This document shows, in pieces, positions 55,150 through 64,000 of a stretch of DNA of 64,000 nt; positions within the stretch are counted from its first letter, which is position 1; every line of letters begins with the position of its first letter. Origin of the DNA: Helichrysum umbraculigerum (Eukaryota; Streptophyta; Magnoliopsida; Asterales; Asteraceae); assembly GCA_949592205.1 (NCBI GenBank), contig CATIUR010000004.1:70157837-70221836 (forward strand), written 5' to 3'. The notes under the pieces were generated by a model. That model had not been told where the DNA came from, did no database searches, and saw nothing but the letters and a program-made list of their open reading frames with translations. The position numbers and the translations under genes are program-made.

Positions 55150-56172
55150 CTATGGTTGTTGTGGGTAAGTTGGGTATCTTGGTTGGTATTTGGGTTGAAA
55201 GGTTGGTTGGTTATTTCGTGGAGGAAAGTGAGTGCCTCGTGTCCTAGGTGGAGAAGTTCGAGCGAAACCAGGTAGATTTTGTGGTCGAGCTGGGAATTGT
55301 GCGTAGTAGACCGTGCCGTTAGCTGGATCTTCGTACTCAACTTGATATTCTTCCGTGGGAAGGTGAGCACAGTTCTGGCAAGCCTGAACTTTGTGGATCT
55401 GCTGCGGTTGTTTCTTTAGCTCTCCCAACTGTTTCGTCAACGACTCAATCTGTTCACTCAAGGATTTGATCGTTTCAGGTTGGATTTGTTTGTAAGTGGA
55501 TAGAGGTAGTGATGAGGATTGCTCATCTGTCTTCCAGTCGTGATGATGCATCGACATATTCTTGATCAAGTTCCAAGCTTCTTCCTCCGTGAGTTGCATG
55601 AAGTTGCCTTGAGCAGCGGCGTCAAGGGTAATGCGGTGGTTCGGAACAAGACCGTTGTAAAACGTGCATAACTGGGCAATCTTTTCGAGTTGGTGGTTTG
55701 GACATTTCTTCAGAAGGATCTTGAATCGTTCCCATGCCGTGTAGATAGACTCATCATAAGCTTGATGGAAGTTTGTGATGTCATTCTTGGACTTGGTTTG
55801 TTTGGACGGAGGAAAGTATTTGGTTAGGAATTTGGTGGCTATATCCAACCATGAGGTGATTGAGTCAGTCTCAAGTCCCTCAAACCATGTCTAGGCATGA
55901 AGAGCTAGAGAATAGGGGAACAAGTATAGGCGGACTACATCCTGCTCAACCCCGTTCTGCTTGTAAGAGTTGGAAATCTGAATGAATTTGTCGATATGGG
56001 CGTTACGGTCATCACGAGGTAAACCGTGGAATTGATAGTTGTCCTTGATAAGTTGAACGATGTGGTGTTTAAGTTCGAAAGATGCGCCTTTGATCACTGG
56101 ATAGCTGATGGGTCCTCCTCGTCCTTCGATAGACGGTTTGGTGTGATTGGCGAGAGTGATCCGTGCGGCCAT
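55150..56172 (-). pseudogene. gag: Athila-type Gag (A1)
   Basis: From ATG 56170-56172 (MAARITLANHTKPSIEGRGG), a start that matches A2; earlier in-frame codons read as possible extension but lack ATG. Capsid motifs FHGLPRDD, DKFIQISNSYKQNGVEQDVV, TWFEGLE, ATKFLTKYFPPSKQ, YDESIYTAWERFKILLKKCP, FYNGLVPNHR. TAG at 55891-55893 within LHA*TWFEG and TAG at 55150. A CQNC motif replaces a full zinc knuckle. Confidence 0.87.
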
Positions 56173-56392
56173 ATGTTGGAAGCGAGAGCGTCTTTCTTTG
56201 CGGATTGTTCGGACAATCGACTCAGGATCGGGTGTGAAAATGAGTGGTTCAGTTCTGGATGATCTGGTCGAACGTCGTTGTGTGTTGTGGGAAGGAATTT
56301 TCGGTTGGAACAAGGAAAAGAAAACTACGGGTATTTACAGGTGGTACTAAATAGAAAAGTTCGTCTAGATGCCTAAGAGTCTTACGATTGAT

Positions 56393-56410
56393 TCCCCGGC
56401 AGCGGCGCCA
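56393..56410 (-). other. Primer binding site, Asp tRNA (A1)
   Basis: Minus strand TGGCGCCGCTGCCGGGGA, the Athila-type site, one base off the plant tRNA-Asp complement. Six bases from the LTR end at 56417. Confidence 0.88.
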
Positions 56411-56416
56411 AAAACC

Positions 56417-56842
56417 TGATCGCACCCCGAACGGTCGGTCAAGGAATCGCTTCCTTGTCGTTGCCGGACCTTACGCTCGAGGCGGGCGATCGGAGGGTGG
56501 TTTTAAATTTATAGAGCTGGGGACCTAAGTTTTACTTATAACTATGGATAGTAGTAAGTGATGACTCAGGGTCGTTCTTAAGATCAATCGTATTGTGAAA
56601 CCAAGCAGTCAAGACGATCGATTCGATTTAGTAGGGTTTTGTAAACAAGAGATTTGATTTTTTGGTTTTTGATTACTTAGGTCCTAAATTAAACTAAATA
56701 AACAGCAAAATAAAATAATAGGTGACAATCAGTATGGAGAGGAGTGTTTGTTGTGATTTTATTAGCCTTAAGGGGAGATGATGTTTGAATTGATGTTTTG
56801 AAAACGTTCTTTCTAAGTATTTGTGTTCTACTGTTTTAGGTT
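56417..56842 (-). repeat. 5' LTR of A1, 3' end fragment
   Basis: TGATCGCACCCC onward; matches 47435-47815. Cut at 56842 by the LTR of A2; the five bases before A2 are AGGTT. Confidence 0.82.
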
Positions 56843-57337
56843 TGATATCGCGTAAAAAGTCACGTTTTTACTACTGATATCTCTCATTCTGGAACGATTC
56901 TTGGCATATTAGTTCAAAAACAGTACAAATCAATGATATTATGCCAAGATGGTCAAAACAAGGTTGCACGATAAAAATCAAGCAAAACGGATGAAAAACG
57001 AAGATTCCACACACGTTGAAGATTCAAAGCATCAAAACGAGATTTCAAGACTAAAGTGCCCTTCATCAACATTCTTTCTATCCAAGATGTTCTTTTTCAA
57101 AATACGAATCCAACAGAAGAAGAATCAACTAAAACGGATAAAGAATGAAGATTCTACGCCCGCCGGAAGATCCAAATGATTTCTTACGCGATATCTGGAG
57201 TTAGGGACCTCATCTCAGGGGCTATCTTATGTCAAAATCTTCGTTTTTGAATTACGAATCCAACAAAAAAAAGAATAGACTCAAACGGATGCATAACGAA
57301 GAAGATCATGCGAATTAAGCAACGCAGTGAACGGGGC

Positions 57338-57374
57338 GGGGGTGTACCCCCGACCGGGGCGGGGGTGTACCCCC
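57338..57374. promoter_or_regulatory. GGGGGTGTACCCCC palindromes upstream of A2 TATA
   Basis: Two copies, 57338-57351 and 57361-57374, about 165-200 bases before the TATA box; a GTACAGTACC repeat lies between. Confidence 0.82.
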
Positions 57375-57538
57375 TCCTCACTTTCCGTTTTTGGCAACTT
57401 TTGGTACCTGGTGCGCCTACTTTTCGTGTTGTACAGTACCGGTGCGCCTACTTTTCGTGTTGTACAGTACCCGGTACACCCTTTTGGCTACCTTTTACTA
57501 ACATGCACCCCTTGATGCTAATGTGAGCCAAAACTCAC

Positions 57539-57548
57539 CTATAAATAT
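57539..57548 (+). promoter_or_regulatory. TATA box of A2 LTR
   Basis: CTATAAATATGG, followed about 30 bases on by CAAGACACACC, a plausible start of R. Confidence 0.75.
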
Positions 57549-59239
57549 GGGGCTTTGGTTCATTTGCAAGACACACCTTCCATCCTTGGAAAAACACACT
57601 TTCTTTCTATAGCTTCTAGCTTTTATTTCTTTGTTTATTTTCTTACTTTAGAGTAGTAGTAGGCTAGTTAAAATAGAAGCAAGGAACGAGCTTGTATTCT
57701 TTGGTGAGGAACGTGTTTGTAATCTTTGGTATACGCTTGGAGCAACTCTTATTAATTCAAGTCTATTCCTTCTCGCATATTAATCTCGGTTATTTCTATC
57801 CTTATCTATCTTAATTAAATATGTATGCTTTAATTATGCTAGAGATCGTTTATGCCATGATTAGCGAGTATATTGCTATTATGTTTGTTTGCGATGTAGT
57901 TAGTTAATTATGGGATGATTTATAATTAAATATTAAAGATCGGTAATATTGCTTTGATCGTCTTATTGCATGTTCTTGTTTGATTGTTGCCTTAGGATCA
58001 TCATAGTAGTAAAATATAAACGGTCTTAATTATCGTCAAATAATATGACGGCCCCTATTCGACTGTTACTCGATATAGTACTGGAAACACTTCAAGGTGG
58101 AGTACAAATGTATGGAAGTCGAGGAACGACTGAAGGTAGTCATATTACGAAACGATACAATATTATGAAGTAATATGATGGCCCCTATTCGACTGTTACT
58201 CAGTATAGCGTTGGAAACACTTTAGGTGTAGTACAAATTTGTGGAAGCTGCGTAACGACCGAAGGTAGTTATATTACAGACTAATATATAAAATGAGAAA
58301 CCTAGCTTAATTAACCTTTCTAAATAGACTTTTAAACTTCGAATTAATCTATCGCCTTTCCACCAATAAACGTGATTACAACACCTTTTTAACGACGTCC
58401 AATTAAAAGGTAGTCAATTATCTGTGTCAATATAATTTGTCAAAGGTATGAAACTATGGAACCGTAAGGCTACATGGGGAATTATCGTAGGACAAGACAT
58501 GGCCAAGGTTTGAAGCGGCGGAACCACTTTAAGTGAGGAACGTTGTGGATACTTAGGGGATTTATTGGGTAGTCTTAAGCAAGGGCCGGTTTAAAGTCAT
58601 AAATGAACTGTTTTAAATATACAAATCTGTTAGGATGACGAGGAATCGTTATATGATTCAATTATGTCTAGTACCTTAAGATTTTGTTCCCGTTCATATG
58701 AAAGTATTATTAAACCATATTAAGATTTTGCTTATTATTCTAAATACTCTGTAATGTTACCATAACCTAGCTCCCGGTGTGACATGCTAATTGGATTTTA
58801 ATTAGTAGGGAATTTAGTGTTTACATCACGAGTATTCAAGAATAAAAATTAATATCTTTTAAAACAGTTTCTCCAAACATCATCCCATAACTTAATTAAC
58901 GAAGTCTCAGCAAACACTATCTTTATTTTATCTGCTTTACGTTTTACTTTTATTTCGTTTTTATTTATTTACTTGCCTAAGTTAGTTAATATAAAAACCA
59001 AAACCCCCATTATCTTATAAACCATTCACTAGTTTGAAAGCCCTCATCTGCCTCGCCTTAGTTTCAATTAAGTCGGTTTGAAGAACGACTCTGGGTCATA
59101 CCTACCACTTGATCACCCTTAGGATTAGCATTGTTAGGAAAAACTTAGGCCCCGCAATTACAAATATAAAACAACCCACTGCTGGTGCCCGGTTAGTAAT
59201 CGTTAACGACACCGACCTGATCGGGCGCCATCAAGTTTT

Positions 59240-59257
59240 TGGCGCCGCTGCCGGGGA
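59240..59257 (+). other. Primer binding site, Asp tRNA (A2)
   Basis: TGGCGCCGCTGCCGGGGA six bases after the LTR end ATCA. Confidence 0.9.
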
Positions 59258-59429
59258 ACCAACTGTACGATCCATAGGCGTCAAGATGAACTTACTCGCT
59301 AGTGAACCTTTAGGATTAATTGTTTTCCATAGACCCCTACGTCTTTCTTTGTTTTTCCTTTCATTTAGTACTTTTATAAATTACGTTATCCCTATCCACT
59401 CAACTAGTCAACCACCTGCCAATGAGACT

Positions 59430-61358
59430 ATGACAGCTACACGTATAACTCTCGCTGAAGACTCTAAACCTTTGATTGAAGGTCGAGGAGGACCAATTAT
59501 CTATCCGGAAATTGGTAGAGGATCATTTGAATTAAAACCACACATTGTTCAGTTAGTCCAAAACCTCTGTCAATTCCATGGCCTACCAAATGATAATCCC
59601 AACTCACACCTTGACAAGTTCATTTCCTTATCCAACTCTTTTAAGCCGATTGGGGTTAACCAAGACATAGTCTATTTATACCTATTTCCCTATTCACTCA
59701 CTCTCAATGCAAAAACCTGGTTTGAGGGACTAGAAATTAACTCTATAACCTCTTGGGTAGAATTAGCAACCAAATTTTTGGCCAAATATTTCCCCCCATC
59801 AAAACAAGCCACGTTTAGGACCAACATCATAAACTTCCGTCAAGTGCATGATGAATCAATCTACGATGCATGGGAACGCTTTAAGGGATTGCTTAAGAAA
59901 TGTCCAAATCATCGATTTGAGCGCTCAGACTAGTTGCGCATTTTCTACAATGGTCTCTTCCCACATCACCGTCCTTTACTTGATACCGCCTCTCAAGGTA
60001 GTTTCATAGACTGTACGGCAAATGAAGCTTGGAGCCTTATTGAGAAAATGACAATGCACAACCATGACTGGAACAGTGAAAATCACCCATCGCTAGTGAA
60101 TTCACCTACTACAATCGGGAATGAAGCTATCAAAACCCTCACTCAGCAAGTGGCAGACCTAACCAAGGAGATTAAGGAATTGAAAAGTCAACAACAACAC
60201 GTCTGTCAAGTTCAAACTTGCCTTAATTGTGCTTTTCTGAACCACTCAGCCCAAATTCCTCAGTTTCATCTAACTTCACCCAATACTAACCCTTCTCTTA
60301 ACCTACCTAGGGATAGTCTACCAGCTTACCAATTCCAACCTTCCGAACCCTCTCCTTCACAAACCTCTAGTTTTGACGACACCCTGATACAAGTCATTCA
60401 AGGAATCTCGGCTAGACAAGACCAAGCTGATCTCATCCTAGGACAATTAGCACAGTGTATTAACACTAAACCTCAGGATAGTCCAACTAGTTGCCATAAG
60501 GAGGCTTCCCATATTCAAGACTCTCAGGTAGCACATAGCCCACCTACGGTTTCTTCTCCGGTGAAGGAACCACCTATTGTCCCATCGACAATGGATTTAG
60601 AGTCTACACCAAATAAGAAAATCCCATTTCCGGCTCGTCTTAAACAACTACCCGACAAGCTTAAGTCTTTTAAGCTTGATAGGAAATTCCTAGATACCGC
60701 CTCTGAAGTTCACTCCAAAAAGTACTTCAGAAAACTTCTTACAACCAAGGATAAGGTACCCGAAGTACCCAATGCCCCTCTGAACGAGGAATGTTCAGCT
60801 ATTCTTAACAATACCATTCCTGAAAAACTCGGAGACACCGGACGTTTTACTCTCCCTATTTCCATCTACAATTCAGGCATTATCTGTTCTCTCGCCGATT
60901 TAGGAGCTAGTGTTAATCTTATGCCATACTCGCTTTTCAAGAGGCTTGAGTTAGAAAATCTCCGACCTACCAAAATGACAATACAGCTTGCTGACCACTC
61001 AGTCAAGTACCCTAGGGGAATAGCTGAAAATATTTTAGTTAGGATTGACAGATTTCTTTACCCAGCAGATTTTGTAGTAATGGATATGCAGGAAGACGTA
61101 CACATCCCAATCATACTAGGAAGACCTTTCATGAATACGGCCAAGGCAATCATCAACGTCTTCACACAAACCATCAGCTTGCAGTCTCAAGGAGAAACCA
61201 TCACTTTCCATATCGACAATCCAAATGCTGGAGAGCAAGCCGATATGTACATGATCTCCATGAAGACCGCCAGAGATGAAGAAACTGCAAAGTCAACAAG
61301 TGAAAGTAAATCTAGCAAGGAAATGGCAATCACGCCATATTTCCCGATTGTCCTCTGA
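59430..61358 (+). pseudogene. gag: Athila-type Gag and protease (A2)
   Basis: ATG 59430 (MTATRITLAEDSKPLIEGRG) matches the A1 start; an in-frame ATG at 59286 would add a hydrophobic stretch (LRLSLFFLSFSTFINYVIPI), which A1 lacks. Capsid motifs as in A1. TAG at 59931-59933 interrupts after KCPNHRFERSD; the frame goes on with FYNGLFPHHR, a helix LTQQVADLTKEIKELKSQQQ, CLNC, a Pro-rich linker and protease SLADLGASVNLMPYSLF...IILGRPFMNTAKAI. Ends at TGA 61356-61358, after which the same frame leads, past one more TGA at 61455, into the unknown ORF. Confidence 0.88.
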
Positions 61359-61493
61359 CGAATAGGACAAGAGATGAAAAACGCATCTCCATCAGCAAAC
61401 AACCCAACGATGGAAGAATTGATCAGAACGAGAAAGATGGATGAAGAAAACAAATGAAGCAGACCGCCACTCAACCTATTTAACACTGATGAA

Positions 61494-62600
61494 ATGGCGG
61501 AAAGTAACCACAACCATCCCATGAGAAGAGAAACATTGGAGGAATATTCCAAACGCACAAGATACCAACAGCAAACCATCATAGATCACAAAGTGCTCAA
61601 AGAATTCATCCAGAGATTTGACAAAGTAGTAGGAGGAATAAGCGGCGTAGTCAACATGCTTGCTCTTTCCCCTGCTGAACTGCAATTCTGTCTACAACAG
61701 AAACGGACTTACGCTAGAATCTACAATGCCTTTAAAAGATCTAACATCCCATTCACCTCAACACAATGGGAGATGTTAGGATCCATTAGAACGCATATGA
61801 AAGAGACTACTGGACATCCGAGCAGTCGTGCCGACATTTCAATAATGAATGACCTCACATCATTGCTTAACTTGCTAAGAAGAGAAGATCACCTCAGCTC
61901 CAAGGAAAGCGGATCTATGGTTATCAACTCCACTATGGAAAAACAAATTGAGTCAATGATTGAAGAACTTAGTGATCTCGTTTGGGAGGAATCAAGGCGC
62001 GAACGACCCTTTAGGATTACATATGAATCACCACTTGATATCGCTACTTCTGTTACGATCCATCTAAGGGAGATTCAACAACGGAAAAGTAACTCCAGAA
62101 CGAAGTTCATATTCTACTCAGGATGCAAGGAGATACTTCGTCAGCTTATTCTATTTTTCTCAGAATCCGACTTTCCATTCAACAACCATCAGCACCGGAA
62201 AATAGAGGACCTGTGCACGTCCATCAGAAGATTCAACGGAGACCCCAAGACCGAGAATTATGAAGGCATAAAACTGCAATTCTTGGCGTTTGTTTACTCT
62301 CTCTGGCAAAACCCACCGCCAAGAGAGGTTGTTAAGACAGACACAGCCACCATGACCGACCCTAGTGGACCTGTCACTAAAGCAGTTGACTACATCACCT
62401 TCGGACTTCACGGACTTGCAAGGACAACTTCAGAGCATCTTCTGAACTACAAGGAAACATCGAGAGATAGACCACTTGAATTGATTACGAAAATAGTCAA
62501 TCATTTCATAAGAATCTATCCACCTCGATATAATTTTCCGCAACCTAGGGCCCACAACATCAACACAGTGGATCCCATGGATGCATCCATATCCATCTAG
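61494..62600 (+). CDS. Unknown helical-repeat ORF after protease (A2)
   Basis: 368 codons, uninterrupted, MAESNHNHPM to ASISI, stop TAG. Two related modules at about residues 64-128 and 206-272: RTYARIYNAFKRSNIPFTST and GCKEILRQLILFFSESDFPF, each followed by a Q-containing helix ending in IR(T/R). Homologous to the A1 ORF at 52554-53618 (for example IMNDLTSLLNLL versus MMNDLKGLMDSI). It stands where RT, RNase H and integrase belong. No signal peptide or membrane segment, so not an envelope protein by sequence. Preserved reading frame in two diverged copies suggests a function. Homology outside the window unknown. Confidence 0.82.
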   Translation: MAESNHNHPMRRETLEEYSKRTRYQQQTIIDHKVLKEFIQRFDKVVGGISGVVNMLALSPAELQFCLQQKRTYARIYNAFKRSNIPFTSTQWEMLGSIRTHMKETTGHPSSRADISIMNDLTSLLNLLRREDHLSSKESGSMVINSTMEKQIESMIEELSDLVWEESRRERPFRITYESPLDIATSVTIHLREIQQRKSNSRTKFIFYSGCKEILRQLILFFSESDFPFNNHQHRKIEDLCTSIRRFNGDPKTENYEGIKLQFLAFVYSLWQNPPPREVVKTDTATMTDPSGPVTKAVDYITFGLHGLARTTSEHLLNYKETSRDRPLELITKIVNHFIRIYPPRYNFPQPRAHNINTVDPMDASISI

Positions 62601-62613
62601 CTAGGAGAAAAGA

Positions 62614-62660
62614 AGTCGAGCTATCGACTTTAAAAGAGCGCTTCTCGGGAGGCAACCCGT
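62614..62660 (+). other. Conserved box after the unknown ORF (A2)
   Basis: AGTCGA-GCTA-TCGACT hairpin, then GAGCGCTTCTCGGGAGGCAA. Counterpart of 52258-52310. Confidence 0.75.
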
Positions 62661-64000
62661 GTTTTACATTTCCGCAATTTTACATTCCAAGAAGTGATAA
62701 AGTCTCCGACTATCTTTCACACTTGGATATACGACCAAGTTTCAGCCCGACGCATCAAGTTTTTGACGCCGCGCATTAAAGAAAAGTATATCCAACGTGT
62801 TCACACCTACGAGACCAATCACAAGAAAACTTGATCAAGAGTGAACCCAAGAAGACGAAGTTCGGCAGACGCATACCAAGGAACACAACAAATACTGGGG
62901 AGTACTTCTATACCGTCTCTTTCATTCGTTTTAAATATGCCATATCCACTATGCTTATCACTAAGTGTGGGATTCAAACCCAAAACACACCGCTAAAAGA
63001 ATACGTCTTAGATGTTTAAATTTCTAAGTGTGGGATTTTATACTAATCAGAGCTTAGAATAACATCGAGGACGATGTTCCTTTAAGTGTGGGATAGCAGT
63101 AGTTGCACTACTGTTAAATGGATAATGGTATATGCTTGATTATAAACTCGTTGCTCTTTATAAGACCTTGCTTCTCCATAAAAGTAAAACAAAATTTTCA
63201 AAATTGGGTTAAAAATATGTTGAAAATGAAAAAATTTAAACAAAGAATGATTTACTTTGGGGAAGAAGGAAAAATAAAATACAAATTCTTTTGAAAAACA
63301 AGTTTAGTAATCCCATAAAGAGCATCGCATGACTAAGCACACAACAACCCAACTTTCGATTCGTGAGGTATCTTGAGCCATATGAAAAGCATTCACTTTT
63401 AATGCTTCACTTTTTCGATTCTTGAGTGTGCCGATGTATGCGTTTAGAATCAGAACTTGCTCTTGCTATGCATTTCAAATCCGAACTGGTGAATCAAAAA
63501 GGAGATCGAATCACATCATTCTTGAACCCATCCATACACCCAAAAATAAGTACGTTACCCCCTTTACCTACTCAAAAGCATCCCTCAAACTTCATAGAAA
63601 GTTCCAAAGATGAAAAAAGAGAAGTATTAAGGATATGACGTCGAAAAAAAATATCTTAGAAATTTCGAAGAAAAGAAAGTCAAACGGAGAAAAAAACTCC
63701 TCCCAAAAGAAAAAGGCGTCAAATCTCCCGAAAATTCAAAAATTTCAGCTTTCCGCTTCACCAAAAAAAAAAACCTATGAAAAACCAACACAACCCCCTC
63801 TCATACCACCAACACTCCACTCCACAAACCTTACATCACCTCCATTAGAATGATTGTGGCTAGATCGACTTCGCGCTCACCTAAAAGGTAATGATTTGAT
63901 ACTCAATCAAGCCTATGACGATAAACGATACATGACTGGCGTTCTGAGCGATTGATATAATAGAATAGGAAAACCTAAATACTTTGAGTGATTTGAGTGA
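62661..64000 (+). other. A2 3' untranslated region
   Basis: No gene. Contains a second copy of TCAAGTTTTTGACGCCGCGC at 62756, a degenerate echo of the primer region, several TAAGTGTGGGAT words, the AACATC/GATGTT hairpin (63061-63078) and blocks colinear with A1. Confidence 0.7.

Larger units (their letters stand above)
47374..56842 (-). mobile_element. A1: Athila-type element without RT or integrase
   Basis: 3' LTR 47435-49909, 3' untranslated DNA to about 52550, unknown ORF, protease, gag, Asp-tRNA primer site 56393-56410, and a 426-bp piece of 5' LTR cut by A2 at 56843. No RT, RNase H or integrase sequence is present between protease and 3' LTR. The left edge is rearranged (inverted cassette). 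Confidence 0.85.
56843..59233 (+). repeat. 5' LTR of A2
   Basis: TGATATCGCG to GGGCGCCATCA, 2391 bp. Start with GTAAAAAGTCACGTTTTTAC resembles A1 and S2. Promoter palindromes 57338-57374, a 30-bp direct repeat (GGTGCGCCTACTTTTCGTGT..., 57411 and 57441) and TATA box 57539. Confidence 0.86.
56843..64000 (+). mobile_element. A2: Athila-type element without RT or integrase (incomplete)
   Basis: 5' LTR, Asp-tRNA primer site, gag-protease, unknown ORF and 3' untranslated DNA, in the same order as A1, running off the window. Inserted into the 5' LTR of A1, so it is the younger of the two. Comparison with A1 places its 3' LTR about 250 bases beyond 64000. Confidence 0.85.

Noticed and set aside
61494..62600. 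Retroviral envelope-like protein, as some Athila elements carry after pol
   Set aside because: No signal peptide, no transmembrane segment, and it follows protease directly rather than integrase.

Overview
The window is plant nuclear DNA made almost entirely of nested LTR retrotransposons. I found no host gene, tRNA or rRNA. The evidence for a plant is chromodomain Ty3/gypsy (Tekay type), Tat-type and Athila-type elements, an initiator-Met tRNA primer site (TGGTATCAGAGC), Asp-tRNA primer sites (TGGCGCCGCTGCC) and a hAT terminus. LTRs opening TGTAACACCC would suit Asteraceae, but that is only a guess. Element names used here are E1-E5 (Tekay-like), T1/T2 (Tat), A1/A2 (Athila-like), S1/S2 (solo LTRs). 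LAYOUT. 1-4415: E1, minus strand, 5' half only (gag, an extra coiled-coil ORF, primer site, 2.4 kb LTR); it sits in a hAT end (4416-4985), which itself sits in the 5' LTR of T1. 4986-30187: T1, an old plus-strand Tat element (gag, protease, RT, RNase H, archaeal-type RNase H, integrase, then an antisense coiled-coil ORF). All in-frame coding from 10.3 to 15.2 kb is one frame broken by point stops. T1 is interrupted by E2 (6030-10341, TSD CTCTA), S1 (15231-17227) and E3 (19441-29591, TSD ATCCT), a very young Tekay element with near-identical LTRs and one nonsense codon in pol. 30188-34613 and 45783-45969: LTRs and 3' end of minus-strand Tat elements (T2). 34614-45782: E4, a non-autonomous relative of Tekay elements with no gag-pol (TSD GATAA), whose right LTR carries the Athila solo LTR S2 (42689-45230, TSD GGTAT). 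45970-47373: truncated Tekay LTR E5. 47374-56842: A1 (minus). 56843-64000: A2 (plus, runs off the window). HOW THE PARTS WORK TOGETHER. E3 shows the normal autonomous design: Gag packages RNA, protease/RT/RNase H make cDNA, integrase plus chromodomain insert it. E2 and E4 lack pol and would need such an element in trans. A1 and A2 encode Gag and protease, but in the place of RT, RNase H and integrase they carry a conserved ORF of about 340-370 codons that I cannot assign; it is built from repeated helical modules. MOST UNUSUAL. (1) Nearly every LTR family here carries its own array of short inverted repeats. The best, at 6633-6966, is eleven hairpins with an invariant TCGTTCT loop and five different stem sequences that change on both sides together. 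(2) Tekay-type LTRs share a GTAAG splice-donor-like site at a nearly fixed place, with an acceptor-like site just before the extra coiled-coil ORF. (3) The Gag-protease-unknown-ORF design of A1/A2. (4) An inverted U5-primer-site cassette at 47374-47434 that looks copied from the tRNA primer.
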